Assembly (NCBI RefSeq): GCF_041053105.1
Contig: NZ_CP163444.1
Location: 4,712,001 to 4,776,000, forward strand
Length of the DNA: 64,000 nt
Direction of reading: 5' to 3'
Source of the DNA: Streptomyces sp. R44
Lineage (GTDB): Bacteria; Actinomycetota; Actinomycetes; Streptomycetales; Streptomycetaceae
Position numbers and translations under genes: made by a program. Positions within the stretch are counted from its first letter, which is position 1; every line of letters starts with the position of its first letter. Positions 40,457-48,020 of the stretch are shown piece after piece. The notes beneath the pieces were generated by a model. The model was not told where the DNA came from and did not search any database. It saw nothing but the letters and a program-made list of their open reading frames with translations.

Positions 40457-41173
40457 GTGCCCCTGCGCCTTGCCTTCGACGACCTGTGTGCTTTACGCGC
40501 ACGCTGCGGCATCGCCGCAGTACGCACCATCGACGACGCACCGGATTACGAGGACGGGGCCGTGGCCCCCTCCGGCCCTTGGCAATCGCTGACCGACGAG
40601 ACCGTGCGGATGCTGACTGTTCCCGCGCGGGTGCCTTCCAGCACGCTCGTGGAGATCGTCCGGCCTCCCGTACCGATCGACTCGGGGCTGGCGGACCTGG
40701 CGGCGTCGCTGGGGGACAGCCACGCTGAGTACATCGGCCAGGCCTTGGCTGAACCCGGTATGCGCACCACCACGGACAACTATCGGGACGGTCGCCTGAT
40801 CGGCCTCCACCTCGACAACTGGGACAAGCTCACATACGGCCGTAGGGCGACCGGCAGGAGACGGCTCGCCTTCAACCTCGGCCCGGGCAACCGGTACATC
40901 ATCCTTGGCGACGTCGATGCTCGGGCCGTGTGCCGGGCGGTCCACCCCGACTCCTACGAGCGGCGGTATCCGCACACCGACGACTACCGCGCATATGTCG
41001 CCGCCGGTCACCCCATCCGGTGCGTTCGGATCCGCCTCGCTCCCGGAGAGGGCTACATGGCGCCCACCGAGTTCCTCCTCCACGACGGCTCGACCGAAGA
41101 CGAGGGCGAACCGTCGACCATGGCCTTCTGGCTCGGGCACTGGGATCGCGGCGTTCTGCCCTCACTCGTCTGA
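40457..41173 (+). CDS. Putative Fe(II)/2-oxoglutarate-type tailoring enzyme
   Basis: 238 aa from GTG 40457, with AGGAGG 6 nt upstream (VPLRLAFDDLCALRARCGIA). I see a possible facial triad: GLHLDNWDKL (HxD, residues ~122-124), with a distal His in GEGYMAPTEFLLHDGSTEDEG about 85 residues later, plus RRRLAFNLGPGNRYIILGD between, reminiscent of the 2OG double-stranded beta-helix. This is a motif-level reading and no family is certain. It closes the RiPP operon, so hydroxylation or another oxidation of the peptide is a reasonable hypothesis. Confidence 0.6.
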   Translation: MPLRLAFDDLCALRARCGIAAVRTIDDAPDYEDGAVAPSGPWQSLTDETVRMLTVPARVPSSTLVEIVRPPVPIDSGLADLAASLGDSHAEYIGQALAEPGMRTTTDNYRDGRLIGLHLDNWDKLTYGRRATGRRRLAFNLGPGNRYIILGDVDARAVCRAVHPDSYERRYPHTDDYRAYVAAGHPIRCVRIRLAPGEGYMAPTEFLLHDGSTEDEGEPSTMAFWLGHWDRGVLPSLV

Positions 41174-41445
41174 CCGTCGAGATGAGCTCCTGAGCGCCTC
41201 CAGCTGCTCCAGGAACCAGCGCTGCGGAGGCAGGGCCGTGGCCGCGGCTGCCAGGCGTTTCGTGCGGTCCGTGCCTTCTGTGGGGTGCATGGTCAGGGCG
41301 GTGTGGAGGGCTTCGGCGGTTTCGGTGACATCGCAGGGGGTTGATGGTGATGGCGTCTTCGCGGAGTTCTTCGTAGGCGCCGGCTTCGCGGGAGAGGACG
41401 AGGGTGACGCGGCCGGATTCCTCTCCAGGACACGACCGCGGTGCG
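41163..41445 (-). pseudogene. Truncated, frameshifted copy of the otsA 3' end
   Basis: Read on the minus strand it gives ESGRVTLVLSREAGAYEELREDAITINP, matching ESGCALVLSREAGAYEELHEDAITVNP of the intact OtsA at 44698. A frameshift after INP then moves the remaining similarity (TETAEAL ... PPQRWFLEQLEALR) into another frame. Only the last ~85 codons are present. It lies directly against the end of the last RiPP gene and marks a recombination junction of the accessory region. Confidence 0.85.
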
Positions 41446-41464
41446 GACCGGCTCCCTGTCGGAT

Positions 41465-42376
41465 TCAACGCTGCAGCCAGCTCAGCAGGGTCGTCGCCGT
41501 GAACACCGCGCCCGACGCCAGACAGACCGTGCGCGGGGTCAGCCACCCGGGGCCTTTCAGGGGCTGGGGCTGCGGGGCTGGAGCGAGCAGCGCGTCTGCG
41601 AAGGCCTGGGCGGTCGGGGGGCGATCGGCCGGTTCGACGGACATCGCGGCCCGTAGCAGCAGGGCGACGTTCGGTGGGAGCTCCCCTCCGGCGGGGAGCG
41701 CGGGCAGCGTCGAGGTGGTCGACTGGTCGGTCATCAGGGCTGTGGCGCGGCCGCCCGGGCCGAACGGCTTCTGCCCGGTCAACAGCTCGTAGGTGACGAC
41801 GGCCAGCGCGTACACATCGGCCCTTCCGTCGAACCCGCCGGTCTGGAAGGCCTGTTCCGGTGCCATGTACGCGGGGGTGCCCGTGGTCACCGTCAGCCCG
41901 GACGCGTCGGCCAGTTGTTTGGCGCTGCCCAGATCCGCCACCAGCACCTCGGCGGGCGCGGGGCCGGTGGAGAGCAGCAGGTTGGACGGCTTGACGTCGC
42001 GGTGCACCACACCCGCGTCGTGCAGGACCTGGACCGCGTAGCCCGCCTCCGCGGCCAGCCGCAGCGCCTCCCGCGGGTCTCCCTGCCCGACCCGGTCCGC
42101 CAGGGTGCCGCCGCGTACGTAGTCCATGACGAAGTAGGGCCGGTCCTCCTGCACCCCGACGTCATGCACCCGGACCACCCGCGGGCTGGCGATCCGGCGC
42201 AGCAGCCTCGCCTCCGCCAGGAACCGCTCGCGCACATCGGCGTTGGCGGCCCAGTTCTCGGCCAGCACCTTCACCGCGACCTCGGTGTCGAGTTCCGGAT
42301 CGTAGGCCTTCCAGACCGTCGCGAAGGAGCCGGCTCCGAGCCGGTCAAGGAGGAGGTAACGGCCGAGCTTGCGCAT
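41465..42376 (-). CDS. Membrane-anchored Ser/Thr protein kinase
   Basis: 303 aa (MRKLGRYLLLDRLGAGSFAT). Kinase domain ~5-265: glycine loop RLGAGSFATVWKA, Lys in VAVKVLAEN, catalytic loop VVHRDVKPSNLLL, DLG in VADLGSAKQL (DLG instead of DFG, frequent in Streptomyces), APE in TPAYMAPEQAF. A short tail ends in one membrane segment, TVCLASGAVFTATTLLSWLQR, with no extracellular domain. It is divergent from the ECF sigma gene and two secreted sensor-like proteins, which may supply the missing sensing function. Confidence 0.93.
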   Translation of the reverse strand: MRKLGRYLLLDRLGAGSFATVWKAYDPELDTEVAVKVLAENWAANADVRERFLAEARLLRRIASPRVVRVHDVGVQEDRPYFVMDYVRGGTLADRVGQGDPREALRLAAEAGYAVQVLHDAGVVHRDVKPSNLLLSTGPAPAEVLVADLGSAKQLADASGLTVTTGTPAYMAPEQAFQTGGFDGRADVYALAVVTYELLTGQKPFGPGGRATALMTDQSTTSTLPALPAGGELPPNVALLLRAAMSVEPADRPPTAQAFADALLAPAPQPQPLKGPGWLTPRTVCLASGAVFTATTLLSWLQR

Positions 42377-42464
42377 GTGGCAGCATTCTGCCGGAGTCCG
42401 GGGGAGCGTGGAACGCCCCCCTCGACGGGTGGGACGCGCGCGGGGCGAAACGGGGGGATTCCGG

Positions 42465-43010
42465 GTGTTCGAGGAAGGCGAGTTGGAGCGGCTCGTGGCG
42501 GCCGCTCAGGCGGGGGACTCGGGGTCGACGGAGTACCTGCTGGCCACACTGCGGCCGGTGGTGCTGCGACGCTGCTCGCGCTTCCTGCCCCACCACGCCG
42601 ACGCGGAGGAGGCCGCGCAGGACGCCCTCCTGTCCATCAGCACGCACCTGGGCGAGTACAGCGGCCACGGCTCCTTCCTGGGCTGGGTGACGGTGATCGC
42701 CTCGAACGCCGCCCGGTCCACCTACCGTTCGATGCGCCGACGCGCCGAGGACAGCCACGCCGACCTCCCCGAGTCCGTCGACCCGCGTACCACCAGCGTC
42801 ATCGCCGGGAGCCGGCTCGACCTGATGGAGGCGTTGGCCGCGCTGGAGCGGCAGCACCCCACCCTGGTGGAGTCCTTCGTGCTGCGCGACCTGGGCGACC
42901 TGACCTACGTCCAGGTGGCCGAGCAGCTGGACGCCCCGTTGGGCACGGTCAAGGACCGTATCCACCAGGCCCGCCGCTTCATGCGCGAGCGCCTGGTCGC
43001 CGGTTCGTGA
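42465..43010 (+). CDS. ECF-type RNA polymerase sigma factor
   Basis: 181 aa from GTG 42465, with GGGGGG about 8 nt upstream (VFEEGELERLVAAAQAGDSG). Region 2: LRPVVLRRCSRFLPHHADAEEAAQDALLSISTHLGEYSGHGSFLGWVTVIASNAARSTYR. Region 4: LDLMEALAALERQHPTLVESFVLRDLGDLTYVQVAEQLDAPLGTVKDRIHQARRFMRERL. The frame is open further upstream. No zinc-type anti-sigma factor is adjacent; instead its stop overlaps (GTGA) a membrane protein that could act as an unconventional anti-sigma. Confidence 0.92.
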   Translation: MFEEGELERLVAAAQAGDSGSTEYLLATLRPVVLRRCSRFLPHHADAEEAAQDALLSISTHLGEYSGHGSFLGWVTVIASNAARSTYRSMRRRAEDSHADLPESVDPRTTSVIAGSRLDLMEALAALERQHPTLVESFVLRDLGDLTYVQVAEQLDAPLGTVKDRIHQARRFMRERLVAGS

Positions 43011-43855
43011 AGGGCGGTCACGCGACGGGTGGCGGCCACGCCGTCGTCCGGCTCCGGTCCGCCGTCGCCGCCCTGGTGGCAGCCGCCGCGCTCGGGCTGG
43101 TGACCGGCCGATTCGTCCTGCCCTCGCCCCCCGGCGCCGACGCGCACCCGGCAGCGCGGTCGGGTGCCTCGCCCGGCGGGGCGTCCCAGGGCGCGTCCGC
43201 TCCCGCGAGGCCCGGCATGTCCGCCCCGATGCCCGCGCCCTCGGCCTCCGGTTCCGGCTCGCCGATGGGTGCGACCGGGCCGGTGACGAAGGCGAACCTT
43301 CTGGAACCCGCGGCGTTCGGCCCGGACGCCGGCATCGGGAAGATCCACGTCACCGACCGGTACGGCGACGGGCATTACGCCAACGCGGCCTGCACGGGGG
43401 AGAAGACCCTCACGGAGACCCTGGGCGGGCCCGGTGCCCACTTCCGCGGACTGATGACCAGCACCCGCACCGACCCGAGCGACGCCACGCTGGCCCGGGA
43501 CAGCGCCGACCAGGTCGCCCGCGAGGTCGCCGCCGAGGCCCGTACCCCTTCCCTGGCGCAGAACTTCTCCCAGCGCCTGCTGCTGGAGCAGGTGCCCTGC
43601 CAGGAGGAAGCGCCAGGGCACTGGGTCTACGGAAGGACCACGACGCTGCGGATCGCCCCGGACGTCACCGCGAGCTGGATGGGCGTCTACCCGGGATCCC
43701 TCAACACCACCGGCACAGCGCCCGAGGGCGAGGAGCCCTGCGGCGGCATCGCCGTGCTGCGCAGCGGCACCCACTACGGGGTGCTGGAGGTCGAGGCCTG
43801 CCTGGGGACGGCCGCGATGGACCGGGTCGTCAGGACCGCTCTGTCACAGCTGTGA
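43007..43855 (+). CDS. Membrane-anchored protein with extracytoplasmic sensor-like domain
   Basis: 282 aa from GTG 43007, coupled to the sigma gene by GTGA. A short cytoplasmic stub is followed by a membrane segment AVAALVAAAALGLVTGRFVL. An Ala/Ser/Pro/Gly linker leads to a domain (~100-282) with paired cysteines: CTGEKTLTETL ... LLLEQVPCQEEAPGHWVYGRTTTLRI ... EPCGGIAVLRSGTHYGVLEVEACLG. It resembles the PknH extracellular sensor layout and is paralogous to the next gene. It may hold or regulate the sigma factor or cooperate with the divergent kinase. Confidence 0.75.
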   Translation: MKGGHATGGGHAVVRLRSAVAALVAAAALGLVTGRFVLPSPPGADAHPAARSGASPGGASQGASAPARPGMSAPMPAPSASGSGSPMGATGPVTKANLLEPAAFGPDAGIGKIHVTDRYGDGHYANAACTGEKTLTETLGGPGAHFRGLMTSTRTDPSDATLARDSADQVAREVAAEARTPSLAQNFSQRLLLEQVPCQEEAPGHWVYGRTTTLRIAPDVTASWMGVYPGSLNTTGTAPEGEEPCGGIAVLRSGTHYGVLEVEACLGTAAMDRVVRTALSQL

Positions 43856-43950
43856 AACAGCCGGTCAGAGCTCCAACTTTCCCTCCTCCGGCGGCATCTC
43901 CCCCGGTTGTACGAGGACGCAGCAGGCGTCCCGACCAGCAGGGGGACCAG

Positions 43951-44637
43951 ATGACCGAGAACCAGACCGTCCAGCAGAAGTCCGTTCGCCGCAACCGGGT
44001 CGCCGCCGCGGCCTGCTTCGCCGCCGCACTGATCACGGCCACCGTCTTCGGCACCCAGTCGGCCACCGCCGCCGGGGCCGCGCACCGCACCGCGGCCGCC
44101 GCCCGCTCGGCCGCGGTCGCCGCGCCCGGACTCGGCTCCGCCGCCCTCGTCCAGAGCGAGGACTTCCGGACGGGCCTGAACCCGGTCGGCGCGACCGTCG
44201 CGCTGACCGGGCGCCAGGCGCTGTCCGCGTGCTCCGGCGAGGAGACGATGCGCGACCTGACCCAGGGCAAGGCCACCGCGTACGCGTCCGTGAACTGGAC
44301 CTTCGACACCGGCGGCCTGCTGACCGAGTCGGCCGCGAGCGCCCCCACCAAGACCGCGGCCGCCACCTGGGAGAAGCAGCTCGTCGCGCTCGTCCAGGAC
44401 TGCCAGGACGAGCCCGCCGGCCACTGGTACTACGGCGCGGCCCACACCCTGACCACCACCGGCGGCACCGCCCACTGGTACCCGGCCTACAACGGCGACG
44501 GCACCGCCACCGGCGGGGTCGCGGTGCTGCGCAGCGGCACCAGGGTCGCCCTCGTCGAGCTCACCGGCCGGCCCGGCTACGCCCCGGCCTACGTCGAAGG
44601 CATCGCCACCGCGGCACTGAACCGCCTCTCCTCCTGA
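43951..44637 (+). CDS. Secreted PknH-sensor-like protein
   Basis: 228 aa from ATG 43951, behind AGGGGGA. A signal-like segment (RNRVAAAACFAAALITATVFGTQSATA) ends near residue 42. The domain has GRQALSACSGEETMRDLTQG, LVQDCQDEPAGHWYYGAAHTLTTTGG and GGVAVLRSGTRVALVELTGRP. The pattern and GHWxYGxxxTL motif match the C-terminal domain of the preceding protein, so the two arose by duplication. Two cysteines could form a disulfide. Likely extracytoplasmic sensing; ligand unknown. Confidence 0.75.
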   Translation: MTENQTVQQKSVRRNRVAAAACFAAALITATVFGTQSATAAGAAHRTAAAARSAAVAAPGLGSAALVQSEDFRTGLNPVGATVALTGRQALSACSGEETMRDLTQGKATAYASVNWTFDTGGLLTESAASAPTKTAAATWEKQLVALVQDCQDEPAGHWYYGAAHTLTTTGGTAHWYPAYNGDGTATGGVAVLRSGTRVALVELTGRPGYAPAYVEGIATAALNRLSS

Positions 44638-44697
44638 ACGGCAGCCTGAACGACAGTCCCGCTCCGCCCGCGCCGTCGGGCGGAGCGGGCCACCGGC

Positions 44698-46053
44698 TCA
44701 CCGCTCCCGCAGCGCCTCCAGCTGGTCCAGGAACCACCGCTGCGGCGGGTGCGCCGTGGCCGTCGCCGCCAGGCGCTTCGTGCGGTCCGCGCGTTCCGTC
44801 GGGGGCATGGTCAGGGCCTTGTGCAGGGCCTCGGCCGTCTCGGTGACGTCGAAGGGGTTCACCGTGATCGCGTCCTCGTGGAGTTCCTCGTACGCGCCGG
44901 CCTCCCGGGAGAGGACGAGCGCGCAGCCCGACTCCGAGACGACCGGTATCTCCTTCGCGACCAGGTTCATGCCGTCGCGCACCGGGTTCACCAGGGCCAC
45001 GTCCGCCAGGCGGTAGGCGGCCAGGGAGCGGGTGAAGTCGTCCTCCACCGAGACCAGGACCGGCTGCCAGTCCGCCGTGCCGAACTCGGCGTTGATCTCG
45101 TCGGCGAGCTCCGTGACGGAGGCCGTGTACGCGCGGTACGCCTCCAGGTCCTGGCGGGACGGGTACGCCGAGGCCAGGTGGACCACCCGGTCGCGCCATT
45201 CCGGGTGGGCGGTGAGGAGCTCCCGGTAGGCCTGCAGGCCTCGCAGGATGTTCTTCGAGAGTTCCGTCCGGTCGACTCTGACGATGGTCTTCCGGTCCCC
45301 GATCTCGTCGCGCAGGTGCGCCAGGCGGTCGTCCACCTGCGGGCGGTACGCGAGGGCCCGCAGCTCCTCGCCGTCCACCCCCAGGGGGTACGCCGCCACC
45401 CGCGTCCGCCCCAGGTCGCCCGCGCCCTGCTCGAAGGCCTCCGCCCACGCGCGCGTGTGGAAGCCGAGGCGGTCCGCGCCGAGCATCCCCCGCAGGAGTT
45501 CCTCGCGGATGTCGGCCGGGAGCATGCGCAGGTACGCGGGGGAGGCCCAGGGGGTGTGCGTGAAGTGGGCGATCCGCAGGTCGGGGCGGAGGTCCCGGAG
45601 CTGCCCCGGGACCAGCGCCAGGTGGTAGTCCTGCACCAGGACCGCCGCGCCCCGGGCCGCCTCCGCCGCCAGGGCCTCCGCGAACGCGCGGTTGTAGCTC
45701 CGGTACGACTCCCAGCGGCGGCGGAACCCCGCGTCGAAGACCGGCTCGCGCGGGATGTCGTACAGGTGGTGGTGGAGGAACCACAGCACCGAGTTCGCGA
45801 TGCCGTTGTACGCGTCCGCGTAGACCCCCGGGTCGATGTCCAGCATCCGCACGCCCGGCTCGCCCGTACCGCGTCTCACCGCCTCCCGGTCGCCCTCGCC
45901 GAGCGCCGCGCACACCCAGAGGCTCTCCTGGGAGTCGATGGTGCTCAGGGCCGACGCAAGGCCGCCGCCGCCCTTGCGGGCGTCCAGCGAACCGTCCTCG
46001 CCCAGCACGTACGAGACCGGGCCCCGGTTGGATGCCACCAGCACAGTTGCCAT
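44698..46053 (-). CDS. otsA: Trehalose-6-phosphate synthase OtsA
   Basis: 451 aa, GT20 family. Landmarks: SNRGPVSYVLGEDGSLDARKGGGGLASAL (N-terminal nucleotide-sugar loop), VLVQDYHLALVPGQLR, AHFTHTPWASPAYLRMLP, RVDRTELSKNILRGLQAYRELL (the RxExxKN-type basic patch), ALVNPVRDGMNLVAKE (UDP-glucose binding DGMNLVxxE) and ESGCALVLSREAGAYEEL. It makes trehalose-6-P from a nucleoside-diphospho-glucose and glucose-6-P; OtsB at 28704 completes synthesis. A decayed copy of its 3' end lies at 41163-41445. Confidence 0.95.
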   Translation of the reverse strand: MATVLVASNRGPVSYVLGEDGSLDARKGGGGLASALSTIDSQESLWVCAALGEGDREAVRRGTGEPGVRMLDIDPGVYADAYNGIANSVLWFLHHHLYDIPREPVFDAGFRRRWESYRSYNRAFAEALAAEAARGAAVLVQDYHLALVPGQLRDLRPDLRIAHFTHTPWASPAYLRMLPADIREELLRGMLGADRLGFHTRAWAEAFEQGAGDLGRTRVAAYPLGVDGEELRALAYRPQVDDRLAHLRDEIGDRKTIVRVDRTELSKNILRGLQAYRELLTAHPEWRDRVVHLASAYPSRQDLEAYRAYTASVTELADEINAEFGTADWQPVLVSVEDDFTRSLAAYRLADVALVNPVRDGMNLVAKEIPVVSESGCALVLSREAGAYEELHEDAITVNPFDVTETAEALHKALTMPPTERADRTKRLAATATAHPPQRWFLDQLEALRER

Positions 46054-46135
46054 GTGGCGAACCTAGCCCGTCCCGTAAACGCTCAAACGTACGTATACGA
46101 GACGGGTGGATTCGGCCACGGGGAGTCGCCGCAGG

Positions 46136-47947
46136 TCAGTCGCGTCGGCCGCGCATCGCCGCCTTCGCCACCAGGCCGGTCGCCGCGAGGGCCACCGCGA
46201 GTGCGCCGAGCAGCCAGAGGCGTTCGCCGTTGCTTCCCGTCTCCGCCATCGAGCCGTCGCCGTGACCGCCCAGCGGTCCCGGGGCCGGAGGGGCCGGCGG
46301 GGACGGCGGGGACGGGAGCACCGAGACCGTCGCCGATGCCGACGGGGAGGGGTCGGGCTGCGTGGGGGTGGGGGTCGGGGTCGGTGAGGGGTTCGTCGGG
46401 GTCGGGGTCGGATCCGTCGGGGTCGGCTCGGGCTTTTCGAGCTCCGGCGTCACCCCGCACGACGGGTCCTCGCTGCCGTCCCCGCAGTTCGAGCGCGGGC
46501 TCTCCACCTCCACGCTGTTGCGGAGCTTCCCGTCGCCCGTCGCCGGGTTCTTGATCTTCACCGAGTACGTGACCGTCGCCGTCCTCCCGGCCGGGATGGT
46601 CCCCACGTACCCGATCCTCGGCTTCTCGTACGACACCCTGCCCAGGTCCGTCCGCACGTCCCCGTCGTAGTCGGCGTCGTCCAGGTTCCCGGTCAGGTCG
46701 TCGCCGAACGTGGCGTTCGGGTAGTCGAACGGGCCGATGTTCTTCGCCGTGATCGTGTACGTGAGGGTGTCGCCCGGCTTCACCTTCCGCGGGCTCGCCG
46801 TCTTGGTGATCTCCAGGTCCGGGACCGGTACGGAGAAGGCGAGCCCGGACGGCACGTAGGTGTCGCCGCTGGTGGAGAAGGTCAGGTCCGCCGAGGTCGC
46901 GCCCGGTGGGACGGCGCCGGCCGGGACGTCGAAGGCCTTGGCGTCGATGCTCAGGTTGTTCGTGAGCTTCGGGGAGACCGCGCCGTCGTCCTCGCCGACG
47001 AAGAAGTTGTTCGTGTTGCCGGTGTGGGCCTCGGTGACGTTCCTGCCGTCGACGAGGAACTTGTCGCCCGGGGTGTTCCAGTCCCCCTCGTACGCCGTCA
47101 CGCTCGCGCGTACCGTGCCCGGGCCCCGGTAGAAGCCGCCCACGGTGATCGTGGTCGCCGGGGACGTCGAGCGCTGGAGGACGTGGCCGCCGTACACGTA
47201 CACGTTCCGCCGCTCGGGGGCCTTCACCCGGTCCGGACCGGGGAACCTGTGGACGACGGTCAGGGACCAGCCCGCGACGCAGCCCTTGCCGCTCGGCGCC
47301 CAGAGGTTGCCGACCGCCACCCGCGCGTCCGTCCCCGAGACGCCCGCGAAGGCGGCGGTCACGTCCGACTCGCCCGTGTAGTAGTGCGGGCCACTGGTGT
47401 CGGCCGGGTCGGCGACCATGCTGTCGATCGACACCGGGGTCGCGGGACCCGCCCCGACCCTGATCACCGGGGCCGTCGTCGTCGGGTCGCCGGGGGAGCG
47501 CCCGACGTCCGCGCCCGAGATGTCGCAGCGCTTCAGCTGCGCGCCGCTCGGGCCCTTGTACGTGCCGTCGTTCCCGCCCCAGAAGAGGCGGGCGTACGCG
47601 ACCTCGGCGCCCGCCGGGATCTTGACGTGACCGGTGCTGGAGCCGAAGTCGGTGGTCCCGAGGCCGGCCGCGTCGATGCGCCGCATCACGAAGGTGTTGT
47701 TGTTGTCCGAGCCCTGGCCGGAGGCCGCCGTCGCGCAGCGGGCCGCCAGGTCCGCCGGGCCGGCCGGGCAGCCCATGACCGTGTTGCCGATCGTGGTGAA
47801 GTCGCCGTACAGCGACGCGTCGTACCGCTTGCCGAAGGGCTCGACCACGTCCGCGGCGGCCGGTCCTGCCGCCGCGGACGCGAGCGAGCCCGCCGTGAGC
47901 CCGATGACCGCGAGCACCCTGCCCAGGTGATGTTGTCTGAAGCGCAT
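46136..47947 (-). CDS. Large secreted cell-wall surface protein with sortase-like tail
   Basis: 603 aa (MRFRQHHLGRVLAVIGLTAG). The signal peptide ends near AAAGPAAADV. The ~350-residue N-terminal domain is beta-rich (NTFVMRRIDAAGLGTTDFGSS, VAYARLFWGGNDGTY). A DUF11/isopeptide-like repeat follows, DLEITKTASPRKVKPGDTLTYTITAKNIGPFDYPNATFGDDL. Next is a Pro/Thr stalk of PTPTPTP type, and the tail MAETGSNGERLWLLGALAVALAATGLVAKAAMRGRRD: an LAxTG-like class E sortase motif with Met for Leu, a hydrophobic segment and a basic end. Probably wall-anchored. Confidence 0.85.
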   Translation of the reverse strand: MRFRQHHLGRVLAVIGLTAGSLASAAAGPAAADVVEPFGKRYDASLYGDFTTIGNTVMGCPAGPADLAARCATAASGQGSDNNNTFVMRRIDAAGLGTTDFGSSTGHVKIPAGAEVAYARLFWGGNDGTYKGPSGAQLKRCDISGADVGRSPGDPTTTAPVIRVGAGPATPVSIDSMVADPADTSGPHYYTGESDVTAAFAGVSGTDARVAVGNLWAPSGKGCVAGWSLTVVHRFPGPDRVKAPERRNVYVYGGHVLQRSTSPATTITVGGFYRGPGTVRASVTAYEGDWNTPGDKFLVDGRNVTEAHTGNTNNFFVGEDDGAVSPKLTNNLSIDAKAFDVPAGAVPPGATSADLTFSTSGDTYVPSGLAFSVPVPDLEITKTASPRKVKPGDTLTYTITAKNIGPFDYPNATFGDDLTGNLDDADYDGDVRTDLGRVSYEKPRIGYVGTIPAGRTATVTYSVKIKNPATGDGKLRNSVEVESPRSNCGDGSEDPSCGVTPELEKPEPTPTDPTPTPTNPSPTPTPTPTQPDPSPSASATVSVLPSPPSPPAPPAPGPLGGHGDGSMAETGSNGERLWLLGALAVALAATGLVAKAAMRGRRD

Positions 47948-48020
47948 AAAAGGGCAATTTATGCAAAACGGATCATCGTGGGGCGTTACGCCACGCGGCG
48001 GTGTGCCTCCTCCTCGGACG

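Noticed and set aside
35460..41445. A tRNA-anchored integrative element
   Set aside because: No tRNA, integrase or direct-repeat att pair was found; only the otsA duplication supports insertion.
46310..46440. GGTCGGGGTCGG-type repeats as a CRISPR or DNA repeat array
   Set aside because: They encode the Pro/Thr stalk (PTPTP) of the surface protein in frame; low-complexity coding, not an array.
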